A stretch of 64,000 bases of DNA from Caprella mutica (Eukaryota > Arthropoda > Malacostraca > Amphipoda > Caprellidae). Position 1 is the stretch's first letter. The number at the start of each line of letters is the position of its first letter. Shown here piece by piece: positions 1 through 13,000 of the stretch. The notes below the pieces were generated by a model, which ran no database searches, had not been told where the DNA came from, and was given only the letters and a program-made list of their open reading frames with translations. The position numbers and the translations under genes were made by a program. The DNA lies in contig CANNZV010000867.1 of assembly GCA_947561585.1 (NCBI GenBank), forward strand, positions 62,001-126,000, written 5' to 3'.

Positions 1-113
1 AGAAGGTGTGAAGGCACTAACTGTCAGCTAGAAGGTGTGAAGGCACTAACTGTCAGCTAGAAGGTGTGAAGGCACTAACTGTCAGCTAGAAGGTGTGAAG
101 GCACTAACTGTCA
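1..113. repeat. 29-bp tandem repeat, about 4 copies
   Basis: Unit begins AGAAGGTGTGAAGGCACTAA; copies are essentially identical and the array runs off the window start. It is 217 bases downstream of the RhoGAP stop codon, in the 3' UTR or beyond. No clear AATAAA on the minus strand was seen between the stop and the window edge. Confidence 0.95.
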
Positions 114-276
114 AGGCATTCACTTTTATAAACATTAGATACAATTTAACACCTTTCATTCATTGAGCTTAAGAAATGATTTCCATTCACAGAAAATGCA
201 TTCATTCTTTTACCTTGTTAGGAAATTAGACATCAATATTAAGATATACCTAGCTATTGATGCAAAGTATCACCCA

Positions 277-345
277 TGGTGTTCAGACGTGACTGTCCAC
301 CATGGTGTTCAGACGTGACTGTCCACCGTTCAGACGTGACTCTCT
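277..345. repeat. Triplicated stop-codon region
   Basis: The 14-mer GTTCAGACGTGACT, which on the minus strand encodes Ser-His-Val-stop, occurs three times (about 280, 306 and 329). The rightmost is the real end of the reading frame; the two others follow in the 3' UTR with a GTCCACCATG spacer. Confidence 0.92.
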
Positions 346-1049
346 AGCACAGGCTGCAGCATTCTGACACTCAGTCGGCGGTGATGCATGTCATTACCGG
401 GCAGTAGCAGACTGAGGAAGTTAGGCAGGTCAGGGGAAGAGGCCCCCAGTCGCTCCCTGTTCTCAAAGGTGGAGGACTGGAGGTTCAGTACCTGCTCCAG
501 AGTGGCTACATCCTGCAGTGCAGAGGACTGCTTATCTTCCTGACACATTTGTTGCCATTGTAACAGCGCCTTGTGAATAGCAGCTACTTTACTCACATCC
601 TTAGTTCCCCCCACCGTGTGGCGCCTTTTGATGTTACTGTTGCGACTCTTTCGCCCACCACTTCGTTTGTTGTTGTTGCTCGCACTCGTGTTGTTGTTAT
701 ACGAACTCACTTCAGGTGCGTCCACACTCTGTTCAAACCTCTCCTTGAGTTCCCTGACGTTGTGTGTGCGGTTTCTAACATCTGTGGACAGGCGCCTCAT
801 CTTCTGACTGGTCTCCTTCTGTGCATCCAGGTTCTTAAGTTCCCTGAGGTAGTCGGAATAGTTGCCGTGCTTCATTTCTTTGGGTCTCTTCTCCATGTCA
901 ACATTGAGTTCCGTCCTCTTGCTCTCCCTACTCCTCTTCTCACTCTTCTCTTTGTAGTCCCCTTTGCGAGACTTCAAAGAATCGCACCTCTTGATTGGCA
1001 TGGTAGGGGCAATGGAAGCGTCCAAACCAAGTCTGCTGCTGCTGTAAGC
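330..1049 (-). CDS. ARHGAP21/23-like: Exon 28: terminal exon, stop TGA at 330-332
   Basis: 720 bases including the stop, entered in phase 0 through acceptor GTTTCAG. It encodes a strongly basic, Lys/Arg/Glu-rich stretch, an Asn-rich run, then SNIKRRHTVGGTKDVSKVAA, clearly matching RRRHTLGGHRDATEISVL of vertebrate ARHGAP21, and later NRERLGASSPDLPNF (compare RERLRTSTSDL). The last four residues are ESHV, a class I PDZ ligand. KRRHT is a basic motif that could be an AKT/PKA-type site (inference). Confidence 0.94.
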   Translation of the reverse strand, partial: AYSSSRLGLDASIAPTMPIKRCDSLKSRKGDYKEKSEKRSRESKRTELNVDMEKRPKEMKHGNYSDYLRELKNLDAQKETSQKMRRLSTDVRNRTHNVRELKERFEQSVDAPEVSSYNNNTSASNNNKRSGGRKSRNSNIKRRHTVGGTKDVSKVAAIHKALLQWQQMCQEDKQSSALQDVATLEQVLNLQSSTFENRERLGASSPDLPNFLSLLLPGNDMHHRRLSVRMLQPVLESHV

Positions 1050-4000
1050 CTGAAACAGAAACTAATTAGTAACACTGACTCCTTGGGTTCTAGGTAAATT
1101 GCTCGAAAGACAATTGCTTTAATGAACAATTGCTCAAATTATAAAATACCACAGTTTTCGATTTTATAAAAGTCAGTTATTCATGAAGTGGAGCTGCACC
1201 TAACAATCCTTGTTTCTTTTTAGTAACTGATCATTAATCATTCTATAAATGATTTTAATTATTACTCATTCTGTATAATCTTTTTTTAGACCGTTTGTGT
1301 CATCTCGTATGTAACATGTGAATTGGAATCATGTGGTGAATCAGTACTGTTCATTTTTTTCATCATAAAACCCGAATTTATTTGTAGATTTATTAAAACT
1401 CAGCCTTACTTTGAGTTATTTCACCTATTGAGGTGCCACATACAGATAGGCTAGTAATAAATAAATTTTCGGGTTTTATGATAAAAAAAATGAATAGTAG
1501 TGATTCACACATGATTCCAATTCACATGTTATATACGAGATGACACAAACGGTCTAAATAAAGATTATACAGAATGAGTAATAATTAAAATCATTTAAAG
1601 AATAATTTATGATCAGTTACTAAAAAGAAACAAGGATTGTTAGGTGCAGCTCCACTTCATGAATAACTGACTTTTATAAAATCGAAAACTGTGGAATTTT
1701 ATATTTCAAGCAATTTGATAAATCGAGCAATTGTTCTTTCGAGCAATTGTTTTCGAGCAATTTACTGGCTACCGACTCCTTGGGAACAAAATTAACAGCT
1801 TCCTACCATTGGAGAACTAGTGGTACATGTACAAAATGAAATGTTCTAAACTTTCAGGGAAAATGAACGCTTCAAAAACTAACTAATTATTCTATCAGTA
1901 ACAGCTCCTCTCCTCACCTTCCTGCCTCCTTTGCTGCTCCTGTGAAGTGAGGGGTCTCTGTAGAGGCCTGAGCCTCCCTCTCGCTCCTCCGGTAGCAGTG
2001 TCTCCTCTTCACCGGGCGCCTCACTCCTCATCTTCTCGAATGTTGCGGTGATGGCACTCAGCATGTCGCTGCCTGCAGACAAATCATACAATGTAAAAGT
2101 GCTTTACTTTCAGTCAAGAAATAAGAGACAGTTTTTCTAAAGGAGATACACTAGCAATTCGCTCACATGAGATTGACAACAAACTTCGAGCATTTCATTT
2201 GATGCTGATTAATTACTTAATTAATGGAGTATAGCGGCACCCTACACCTTCTCAGCAAAATAGTAATAAGGTAGCTATAATATTTATTTCAATGAGAAGA
2301 GAAAACATGGCTATCTAATTTCACAGCCACTCAATGCCTTCAAATTACAACAGTTTAAGCAGAAGTCTGGGGAACTTTAAAGGGGGACTCGGAAGGGACA
2401 AACTTTATAGGAAGCATGGATGGTTTAAGAGTTTGTGGTGTTGAGACATTAGCAATGGGAGTGGCTAACCTTAGTCAAAGAGAGCCCAGAAATGCGCCTG
2501 TGAGCAGAGCTAAGGCCTATGGAAATAAAGCCTTCAAGTAACAACTACTACACTAGTTAATATGCTAGGCGCAATTTGCCATGTTGCACACTCTCGAGAG
2601 TGCGCTACGCGTTTTTAAACACCCAATGTCAAGCGTGCGTTAATTCCTTCAGTTTTTTTGTTACGAAATCGATTAATCGAATACTGATGCTATAATATAA
2701 AAGTATACAGGGTGGCGCAAAAAAAGGAAACCCATTTTCAAACTAGTTTATTTTACAAACTATCAAACCTAGAAATTTTCTAAAATAACAGTTTAATTTT
2801 TCTGCATATATCTTGATAATTTGTTAAGAGTTACAACAAAAATTAAACATCCTGCAGCGAATTAAAAAAAGGTAAATAAAAAGGGCTTGCGCGAGGTCAA
2901 TAAACACAAAAGTTCATAATAGGAATAATTTATTTCCATATAGTAGTAGTAAAAATTAAATCCTATTGTTTTTAATTCAATTAACGTTTTTATTATAGAC
3001 TGTTTCATTCATGGAAATACATCTTCATCACCAATCACGATATCTTTTACAAAATGTGCATTTCTGTGCAGAAACCATTTTGCAAAATGTAGACGGTGAG
3101 GTAAATCAGTTCTAAGAGTTCGAGCCTTACATGCTTCTTGAAAGAATGATACTTCACATCGTGTTTAACAATTCGGTGCAATGTCTCTTAAATGATATCT
3201 AATCCTTACTTTCTGATTGATAGTTCAGGGCCTCAGGTGGTTTCTTCAGTTTTGAACTTATTAACATTCGTCAATATGGTTTTAAAGTTGGTCAATATCT
3301 TTCCAGAAAGCGTTGTTTAAAATGAGGTTGAACCTGTGTGAAGCTTTCATTGTTTAAAAAAATTGTCACAACAAAAACTCTTAGTTCTTTTGAAAGCTGC
3401 ATTTTAAGGGTTTCGAATAAGAGATAAAAATTAACGGCGAAATGATTTTATAAAGATATCAATTTTATCTAGAAAACCAACTTTCAAATGGTAATTCATT
3501 TTTTTATTTTCTCTTATTTGTTACAAAAAACAGTACAATTTATTGTTTTACATCCATATAAAATGAATTAAACCTTTTATGATTTTTTTTCGTATATTTC
3601 GTCATCGCGCAAGCCCTTTTTATTTATCTTTTTTCAATTCGCTGCAGGATTTTTAATATTTTTTGTAACTCTTAACAAATTATCAAGATAGATGCAAAAA
3701 AAGTAAATGAATAAAACTGTGTTTATAGAAATTTTCTAGCTTTAATAGTTTGTAAAATAAACTAGTTTGAAAATGTGTTTTTTTTTGCACCACCCTGTAT
3801 AGGGGAGCGTGCCGCCCCTCGAACCCCCCTACCAGGTCATTAAACTATAATGAATGGTGCAGTACAACAACAAACTAGCGGGTAAAACAAACTACATTAC
3901 GGCCATTTATGTTGAGCTTTTCAAAGTAATTTTCATATATTTATATATAAATTAAGGATATTTTGAAACTCTGAACATAATGGCCGATGTGTAGTTTGCT

Positions 4001-7000
4001 GTATCAGCTAGTTTGTTGTAGCTACTGCACACTTAATGATGGTCTAATGACTTGACACGCCCTCACATACACAAATATTTATTATTCGATTTTATAATAA
4101 ATAAATAAGGTATTAAGGTACGCTCGGCATTATGGTTTTAAAGGGTTTCAAAAATTGGAAGCGCACTCTCGAGATTGTGCAAATCGGCAAATTGCGCAGA
4201 ACAAATACACTGCGAAAATAGAGCTTTCATGGTGACAACTACTACACTAGTAAATACACTGCGAAAATTAAGGCACCAACACATTGTCTCTACTGCAGAA
4301 AATACACTTGAAAGGATGCATCTCAAATTATCTTGAGAGAAGTGAGAAAAGATGGAGAAATGGAGTCGAATTATCCACACTCACTCACTAGATGCTGCAC
4401 ATTAGAGTCTAGGACTCTAAATCATCCACACACACACACTCTATGAACAGTAAACTCTTAAGCTAACATTCTCCACACCTATCTAGTCTCCATTCTCCAC
4501 ACCTATCTAGTCTCCATTCTCCACACCTATCTAGTCTCCATTCTCCACACCTATCTAGTCTCCATTCTCCACACCTATCTAGTCTCCATTCTCCACACCT
4601 ATCTAGTCCCCATTCTCCACACCTATCTAGTCCCCATTCTCCACACCTATCTAGTCCCCATTCTCCACACCTATCCAGTCCCCATTACTCACCATCATCA
4701 GGGGTGGGACTCACTCCGCTGTTACCACCATACTGAGTGTTGGAGTAGTCACTGGATACTGCGCCCTGAGGGGTAAAGGATAAATATTAGAAACAGTTGC
4801 ATAGAATTTAAAAATGATTATCCTAAAGGAAACCGTTAATTTTTTTCAAAAACTGTATTAAAATTGGATTCAAATTCTACACTTCATCAGGTAAAATGAA
4901 TACTATCTATCTAATTACAACAGCACTATTATGAATTAAATCACTTTATCAGTTGCATGGTAAGAGAGTCGTAAGAGTGATGTCACACCAACACATCACC
5001 CGCAGAGTACTCTGGTGTATAACATTATGCCTTAAATTCAATGCTAAATATAAAAGCACCAAAATATTCAGTAACCTAAGACTAAAATAGCAATATCGAG
5101 TTACTTTCTACTATTTTTGCTCATTTCTAGCAATTGATTTGAACCAAGCATAGGCAGGGATGGAGGGGGTGGGTGTGACGTCACTTTCATTGTACTAAGT
5201 ATTTACAACAGACCGAAAAGACAGTATTGAGAAAATTAAATGTTATCAAATATTATGATTAGAAAATCACATAATAAAATTGGCATATAATATCCTTGTT
5301 TTTACACACAAATTAAAGACTCCAGTTGTTTGTGGCTGAATGTTTTAGAACCATTGGGTCTACTTTCATTGAAGCATTCAACAAATTCATGTTTTTAGAC
5401 ACAAAGTGAGAGAGGACAAGTTCTTAAATATCGGTCTCTCTGTTCCACATCTTTGGGCATTAAATTGTTAATTTGTACCTACAAGTGAATAATATAAATG
5501 AAATACGATTTACATTTAATATTAATCTGATATTGTATATATATCTACATGAGCGTTTCTTTGAAATGCTGTTAAAGAAAACTTACTAAGTATTATATTC
5601 CCAACTAAAGTCAATTCTCAGACCGCATAGTGTCCATTGATCCGTATAGCGACCACTTTTTCCGGTACTACTACTTTCCGTTGTACGAGCTTTACCTGTA
5701 TATTGTTTTTTCTTATATGACGGGTTTGCAGAATTATTAAATAGGACAGTGAAAGTATCATGGATACCAACTGAAATAAAAATTATATTTTTTTTCTACG
5801 TGTGCATAATGTGGAACTGACCGATAGTTACGAACTTACCCAACTAACCGGTATGTCTCACCTTCAGTAGGGGGCAACTGAGGGGGGGCACTACGGGGGG
5901 AAGAAGCGAAGGGGGAGGGAGGGGAGGGGTCACACCATCAGTCTCGATTGCAGCAGAGAGTGTGTTAGTGTTAGTATTATGAGTAGCACCCAAGCAATAA
6001 CCCTCGTTAGGGATGGTTTGTTTGTAAGACAGCAGACTGACTACTTTATTCTCTGCTTCACCAGCAAAATTAGGACCTTTGGAAGATTTCTTCAAATTTC
6101 TACTGCCAGCTGATATCTTCATTTTCTTCTGACTGATGTACCTAGTGGACATTCGGTGAGATGGGGAGAGAAGGGGACCAACTAAGGCGGCAACAGGCAG
6201 TGACACGAAGACAGAGGGCAGCTTCACCTCCTGACAGCTAATGCAATCAGTCAGGCCATTACCAGGGTTAGAGTCACCAGTTCTGGCAATAGAGCAATCC
6301 TCCAGCAAACTACTACTGGAGTAAGGAATCAGCTCTAACTTCGGCAACTGTTTCCGCTTGGCATTTAACGACAGTCTTTGGTGCCATAGGTTAAGAGTGT
6401 TTTTAAAATCATCATGCGGTTGGCAATGGTTACTGATTAGTTCATCTCCTTCTCTGACCTCTTTTACCATGCAGTTTGTAGAACATTTCCCCTCAACATT
6501 CAGTTCTGGAGTGTTAGCACAACTAGTGGCCATGTTAGTTCTTTGGTTACTAGTTAGGTTAGAGCTACACTTACCTGTCGTTAGTGTGTTAATCACCTCA
6601 TTGTTTACCTGGTCAATGCAAGCAGTGTCCTCATAGTGAGTAATGTTTGGTAAGGATGGAGTAGTGTCGTGTAAGTCATTAGAAGGTACACTACTCAAGG
6701 TACCATTGTCACCACTAGACTTAGACTGCACACTGAAGGGAGTGATGGACTGTCTACTGCCAAACACGTAACTCCCATCTTTGTTTATACACTTCACCAC
6801 TTCTGCAAACAAAGAAAAATGATTGAAAATGAAACAAATGTTTGAGAGATACATATAAAGTTAATAAAAAAGAATATAGTGAATATTTTGTCACCTGAAG
6901 GATGGTCTGCTAAGTAGTCCATGAGGTCATAGCTCTCCAGATCTTCCTTTGCTCTACCCAGGGCCTCATCCAGACTCTCTCTTGTAAAGTCTAACTTACT

Positions 7001-10000
7001 CTTACCCGCATTGGGGAGCATTTCGTTCTTCAGCAGCTCTTTGTTCTTTATCATTGCCTTGGTTTCTTCTTCAAACCTGTAATTATACGGCAAACATTAT
7101 AGAATCTTATCTTAATTTAGAAAGGTGACGCAGAGTATAAATGCAGCCAAAGGTCTGACCTCTTGACCCTCTCCTGGGTATTAGCTTTCCAGTCTTTGTA
7201 AGTGTTCATGGGGCCGTCAAAGGCACTGGTGGGCTTGGCGTGGTAGTTTCTAATGTCCACGTCACACGCAGAGACAGGCAGACTCGCTCTGCTGTCATCG
7301 AGTCGCTCCCTCGCCAGGTTATTACTCTCCAATGACCCCCTTCCCTGATTGATGGGGACCGGGGCCTCTCTTCTTAGGGAAACAGGTTCGTACACAGGCA
7401 TTTCCTCAGTGTCACGAGACAGTTCTGAGTCTCTAGAAGAAGACAGAGGTATCTCTCCTCCGTCTCTGGATCTCTCGGCGTCTCTGTGGTCCCAGTCGAG
7501 ACAGGATGACATCTCCATGGAATCGTCAGTGCGACCTAAAGAAAAAACAATCCACATTAGAGTCCTAAAGGAGGAGGCATTTCATAACACATTCAGTGGA
7601 TTAAGAGTTTTTATCACCTGCTCCACCACTCTTGCGACTCTTGGATTTATTGACTTTTCTACTGGCTGCAGATATAATGGAAGACACCAGAACTTTCTTA
7701 CTGTCACTCTTCTGATATGAACCTTTGGAACAAAATATATTGACTCTTAATATTGTTAGATTCAGATATTGTCATATCATTTAGAAGTTGAGCTTTAAGC
7801 AATCTACAGAAAAATTAAGAGAATGACACACTATGACTAAGAGTAATTGTCTCACCATTAACAGCACCCTGTATCTTATGGACATTGTCTAGCAGGGCCT
7901 GGGTGTTCATTGGGTCAGTGACGGTCATTGGGGAGAGGTCAGAGTTCACTCCAACCCCCTCAGGGATTATCAGCTCACCCGGGTCACCTTCACTGAAGAA
8001 CCACGAAGCCTGAGGGAAGAAACATTGGTTACACTCTCCTTATGCCACTGGGTAGCCAGACATTTCGTCGACAAGACGTTTCAACGATGAATTTTCGTAA
8101 AGGGGATATTAAAACACAAATACGTATAGGTTTATCGGAGGGCGGGCTGCACCCGAACACTCCTGCCAGGTCATTAAACAATCATGAAATGTGCAGTACA
8201 ACAAACTAGCGGAAACAACAAACTACGTATTACTTAACTAAGTTAACTGCCATTTAGCTATGTTGAGTATGATAATATCCCCTTTATAATTTGTCACCGA
8301 AACGTCCTGTCAAAAATATGTCTTTCCACGAAATGTATCACACCTGTCACTGATATAGCACTGCTAGCATCACTAGTTACTAACTAGGAAGCTAGGCACA
8401 GTGGCTGAAATAAATATACCAAAGACCAGCTGATTTATATCAAAAATATACGAGTCTATTCTTCTATTTTCAAAAATTATCAGTGTGCTTTTTCACATAG
8501 TAGCTAATTATAATTAACTAGGTAATTATAATTTACATACATAATGAATTTAGTGACACGGTTTTTTAAATAGAAAAAAAATCCCAGAAACAATCTGTCT
8601 AACACCCTTCACTATGAACAACTTTGCACAAATAACGATAGTGGTAAATCTTTTAGTTGTCACAAATTGTTATTTTATTAACGAAATGTGATTCAAGTAT
8701 TCTTGATAAACTAAATCATATGATATATATTTCTTTTTCAGCACGTATAAGCCCCTCCCTCTGATCACACTCACCTGACTAATGAGAGCCTCTACTATCC
8801 TACACTGGTGAGGCATGTCCTTCACCATCCTAGCCATGTTGTCGTGCTGTGCTCGTATCAAAGTGGGCCCGAACACGATGGCTAAGTTGTGAACATCCAT
8901 GCGGTTAGACTCGGAACTCTTAACAACCTGAAAACAAATGCAGTGATGAAAAACTTACAGTAGATACCTTTAAAGGGCCGTACACACGTAGGGTTTTTAG
9001 AGTCTTTCCACAAGACTTTTTGCTAAGCTCCTCCTACTTTTACGAGAATATAAGAAAAAACTTTATAATAATTATTTATTTTAGTTGGTAACATAGATAC
9101 CAACTAAAATAAATAATAATTATAAAGCATTTTCTAATATTCTCATGGAAAAAGTAGGAGGAGCTTAGCAAAAAATCTGGTGGAAAGACTTACTTAAAGA
9201 ACCCTGCGTGTGTACGGCCCTTTAGTCAGCAAAAATATCCAGGAAAATAATGCAACTTGATAATTAACTAAATATGTTTAGCTACCTGGTAAAAACTCAT
9301 TTCTGTGGGCAATAATATTATTAAGTACAAATGGGAAATAGTTTCACAGTGAGTATCGTTTGACTCACCTTCTGAAGGTGCTGACACAAGAGTTTGAGTG
9401 TCTCGTAATTATACTCCGGTAGGGAATGTACCTGTGACAGAGAAATGGAGTAAGGAAATGAGAGGGAAATGTATAGAGCGCTATGGGAAATAACACGAGT
9501 TAAACTATGGCTATTAACACTACCAAACCAGTCGATTGACTCACATTTACTTTTCGAACATTTGTGTATCATAAACTATTATCGATAGAATGTTTTTATA
9601 TTTTTAATATAAGGAGACAGTATTTAGCAGGATATTTTTAGGAAACATTTCACCTGCAGCTAAAGTTGCATTTCTAATAACCACTGACTAAATTTGACTT
9701 ATAGAAAAAAATAAAGAAAACGCTTGTCAACATTTACCAAGATTTAGAACTGCAGAAGGACATCATGAACTTTAACTTTACAAGTGTTTAATGCTGAAAG
9801 ATCTGCAAACAATGATTTGCAATAGATACTCTATTTCTATCTGCTTCATGAGGCGTTAGCCCATTCCTAAGTTAGTTGCTTTTCCCTCACCATCTCCCTG
9901 AGGTCTGTGAGTCTGTCTCTGTTGTCTGAGATCTGCGCTGCCTGCATGAAGAGAGGGTAAAGGTCTGAGGGAATCAGAGGCTCAGGCAACTTCTGGAAGT

Positions 10001-13000
10001 ACTGCTTCAGTAGACTCGATATAACATTCACATCTGACCACCTGGGAGAGGGAGGCATCAGAGTGAGGGATTGGTCCATTTCAGAACATTAACTGCTATA
10101 GCCAATTCAAAGATGTTCTTATTCACATGTTAAAATGTACGGAAACGATTACCTTAAATTGACGTTACAAATTATTAAGAAGGCGAGTAAGTATTGCTTA
10201 AAATGAGTAGCTACTGCTTAAAATGAGTAGCTACTGCTTAATACGAGTAGCTACTGCTTAAAATGAGTAGCTACTGCTTAAAATGAGTAGCTACTGCTTA
10301 AAATGAGTAGCTACTGCTTAAAATGAGTAGCTACTGCTTAATACGAGTAGCTACTGCTTAAAATGAGTAGCTACTGCATAAAATGAGTAGCTACTGCTTA
10401 AAATGAGTAGCTACTGCTTAAAATGAGTAGCTACTGCTTAAAATGAGTAGCTACTGCTTAATACGAGTAGCTACTGCTTAAAATGAGTAGCTACTGCATA
10501 AAATGAGTAGCTACTGCATAAAATGAGTAGCTACTGCTTAAAATGAGTAGCTACTGCTTGAAATGAGTAGCTACTGCTTAAAATGAGTAGCTACTGCTTA
10601 ATATGAGTAGCTACTGCTTAATATGAGTAGCTACTGCTCACCTCTGGTCAGTGATGTCAATAGCATGAGGTCCTCTGTTAACCATATCAGTGAGGTAAGT
10701 GACTGCTGCCTTGTTGCCAGGTATCCTGTAGATGCCCTGAGTGTTCATGCCATGCACCTCTATTGCCTCTATGCAGCAGGCAACCACCAGGGGCACCAAC
10801 CTCTCCTTGTCACTCTGCAAAAAAGAGACATGGTAAAGAAGGAGTGTACACTAGAGTTCTCATTCACTAAATAGTACAAGACTGTAAATGTGTTCATTGC
10901 AGTATATTTCAAACTAACCATCGGACAGAGGTGTAGAGGTACCCCAAAGGATGCCCCTGGGGGGTAAGACGCTGAAGCAGGGGCACTGCCTTGCATTTTC
11001 TTTAGTCTCTTTCCTATGAGACCTTTCCATGTTTTGCTTTTCTCTCCCCCGCTGTCTGTAGAGGTGAATAGAATAATTAAACACATAATAGGAAATAAAG
11101 CACCGAGGCAACTGGCAAGACAGACCAGTGGCAGTTATGTCAGTTCATTGGCGTACAGTCATGACTCCTAATGAACACTTTCACAAGAGAAAATGTCAGC
11201 AAAATGCTATGAGAAATTATTGTCTCGCTAAAAGATAAACACAGATGAAGACATTACCGATCCATTGAGACAGAAATAAGATAGAGTGGAGAAATAAAAT
11301 AGTCATGTCTTACCATTGAGAGGACGAGTACCACCAGCACAATGCTAGGGACTTACCATTGAAGGAAGGGGTACCACCAGCACTCTTCCTGTTCTTCTGT
11401 ATGAAGGGGGAGGAGGTGGTGGTGGGGGCGTGGTTAGAGGAGGGGGAAGGCAGGCCTGTGGGGGTAACTGAGGACTGCTTCTTACCCCTACTGGGGGGCA
11501 AGGGGGTGAGACCGGTACCACCTGGGGGAGGAAGGAGTAACTTCAAAGTAACTGCATAACAACACACTAAAGTGTCTTACTTAAGTCACTACTTTATATC
11601 ACTATTGTAGTGGTGTGGAGATGGAGGACTCACCGTAACTGTGGCGAGATAAATCTGCAGCAGAGGAGTCATCGTCTAGATTCTGTTCGAAAGACTCACC
11701 ATCCTGCAATGGAAAGACACACGAGTCAGTGAGGAGTGAGTCAGTGAGGAGTCAGGCAAACTCGAGTCAGTGAGACACATCAAAAGTGACTGCATTGCAG
11801 TACTTCAATTAGATGCGATGATGCTTAAGTAATGGACTTTAATATACTAATTTTGTCGTTACTTGGTTAAAAGTGTCTACATCAGCCACTAGAGGTTACT
11901 GCCTTGACTCACCTGTGAAGTGATAACAGCAGCAGCACTTGCACTCAGGGTGTCCACCCAGGCACTCATAGCGCCCTGGGAGTCAGCCTGCAGAAGCAGC
12001 TCAGTGCCCCCTGGAGTCACGAGTCTCACCACGTGGCGTCTCTTGTTGTAGTCACTGGCTACGGTCACCGTGGAGTTCTTGGTGCAGATCTCCAAGTCTG
12101 CAGGAGGTGCTTCGATGGGACTCTGAGAGGTAGAACAGCTTTCAGTGGGAGCAGTGCAAGGGACTAATAGCAGCTTGTATTAGAGCAAACCATAATTTAA
12201 TCTTTTTTAATGAATTGTTAAATGAAATTTGAATTGGCAAAATTGAAAAAAAAGTAACTTTTAAATAAATGCACTTCGATAAATATTAATTATACGTGCA
12301 TTTGAGTAAAACTGTCCACCCTGTACAATAGAGATAGTAAAAAGGACTGAGACAATACTGCATAAAGTCAATATTAATAGAAAATGATATCGTGTGACCA
12401 AATAAGTAAATAACTACCAAGATTTATCAAAATTAATGATTACAAAAAACACCATTATGAAGGTTATTGGCGAATAGAAGGAGAATATTATCATTGGAAT
12501 TTAACAGCATTTATTATATAAATCATAAGAAAAGTTTTATTAAAGAGAGAAAGATTTCTCGTAAGATGCATGGGATACGCATCAAGGTGTGCCTTTTCAC
12601 AGCTAGCTGTATTTCCTATCTTATTATCACTGTTACAACAAAAGCAAGCTGACACTAATTGAAACAATGGCAATAGAAACCGAACACGCTTAAAGTTACA
12701 GGAGATAATTCAAAGTGAGGTACTATAGATGTACACTGCACCTGTGGTACACACAATGAGTTATATACGGAAAAACATTGATTGTGCGCTAAATATCACA
12801 TTGCAATACTCCCCGTGATTATCACGAAATAATAGTTATTAGATGTAGCAGCTTAGAATGCATCGGAACAGAGCGAGGTGAATTTGGTAAAATGTTTATA
12901 CGCGTAGAGTAACACCTGTGAAGGTTACCAATCAATTCCCAGGCAACAACACTATCGATCAGACAGTTTCAGGCACACCAAACACCATCAGGCTAACAGA

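Noticed and set aside
573..1097. Plus-strand frame of 174 codons with hydrophobic stretches
   Set aside because: Shadow of the terminal exon 28.
6358..6636. Plus-strand frame of 92 codons
   Set aside because: Shadow of exon 25.
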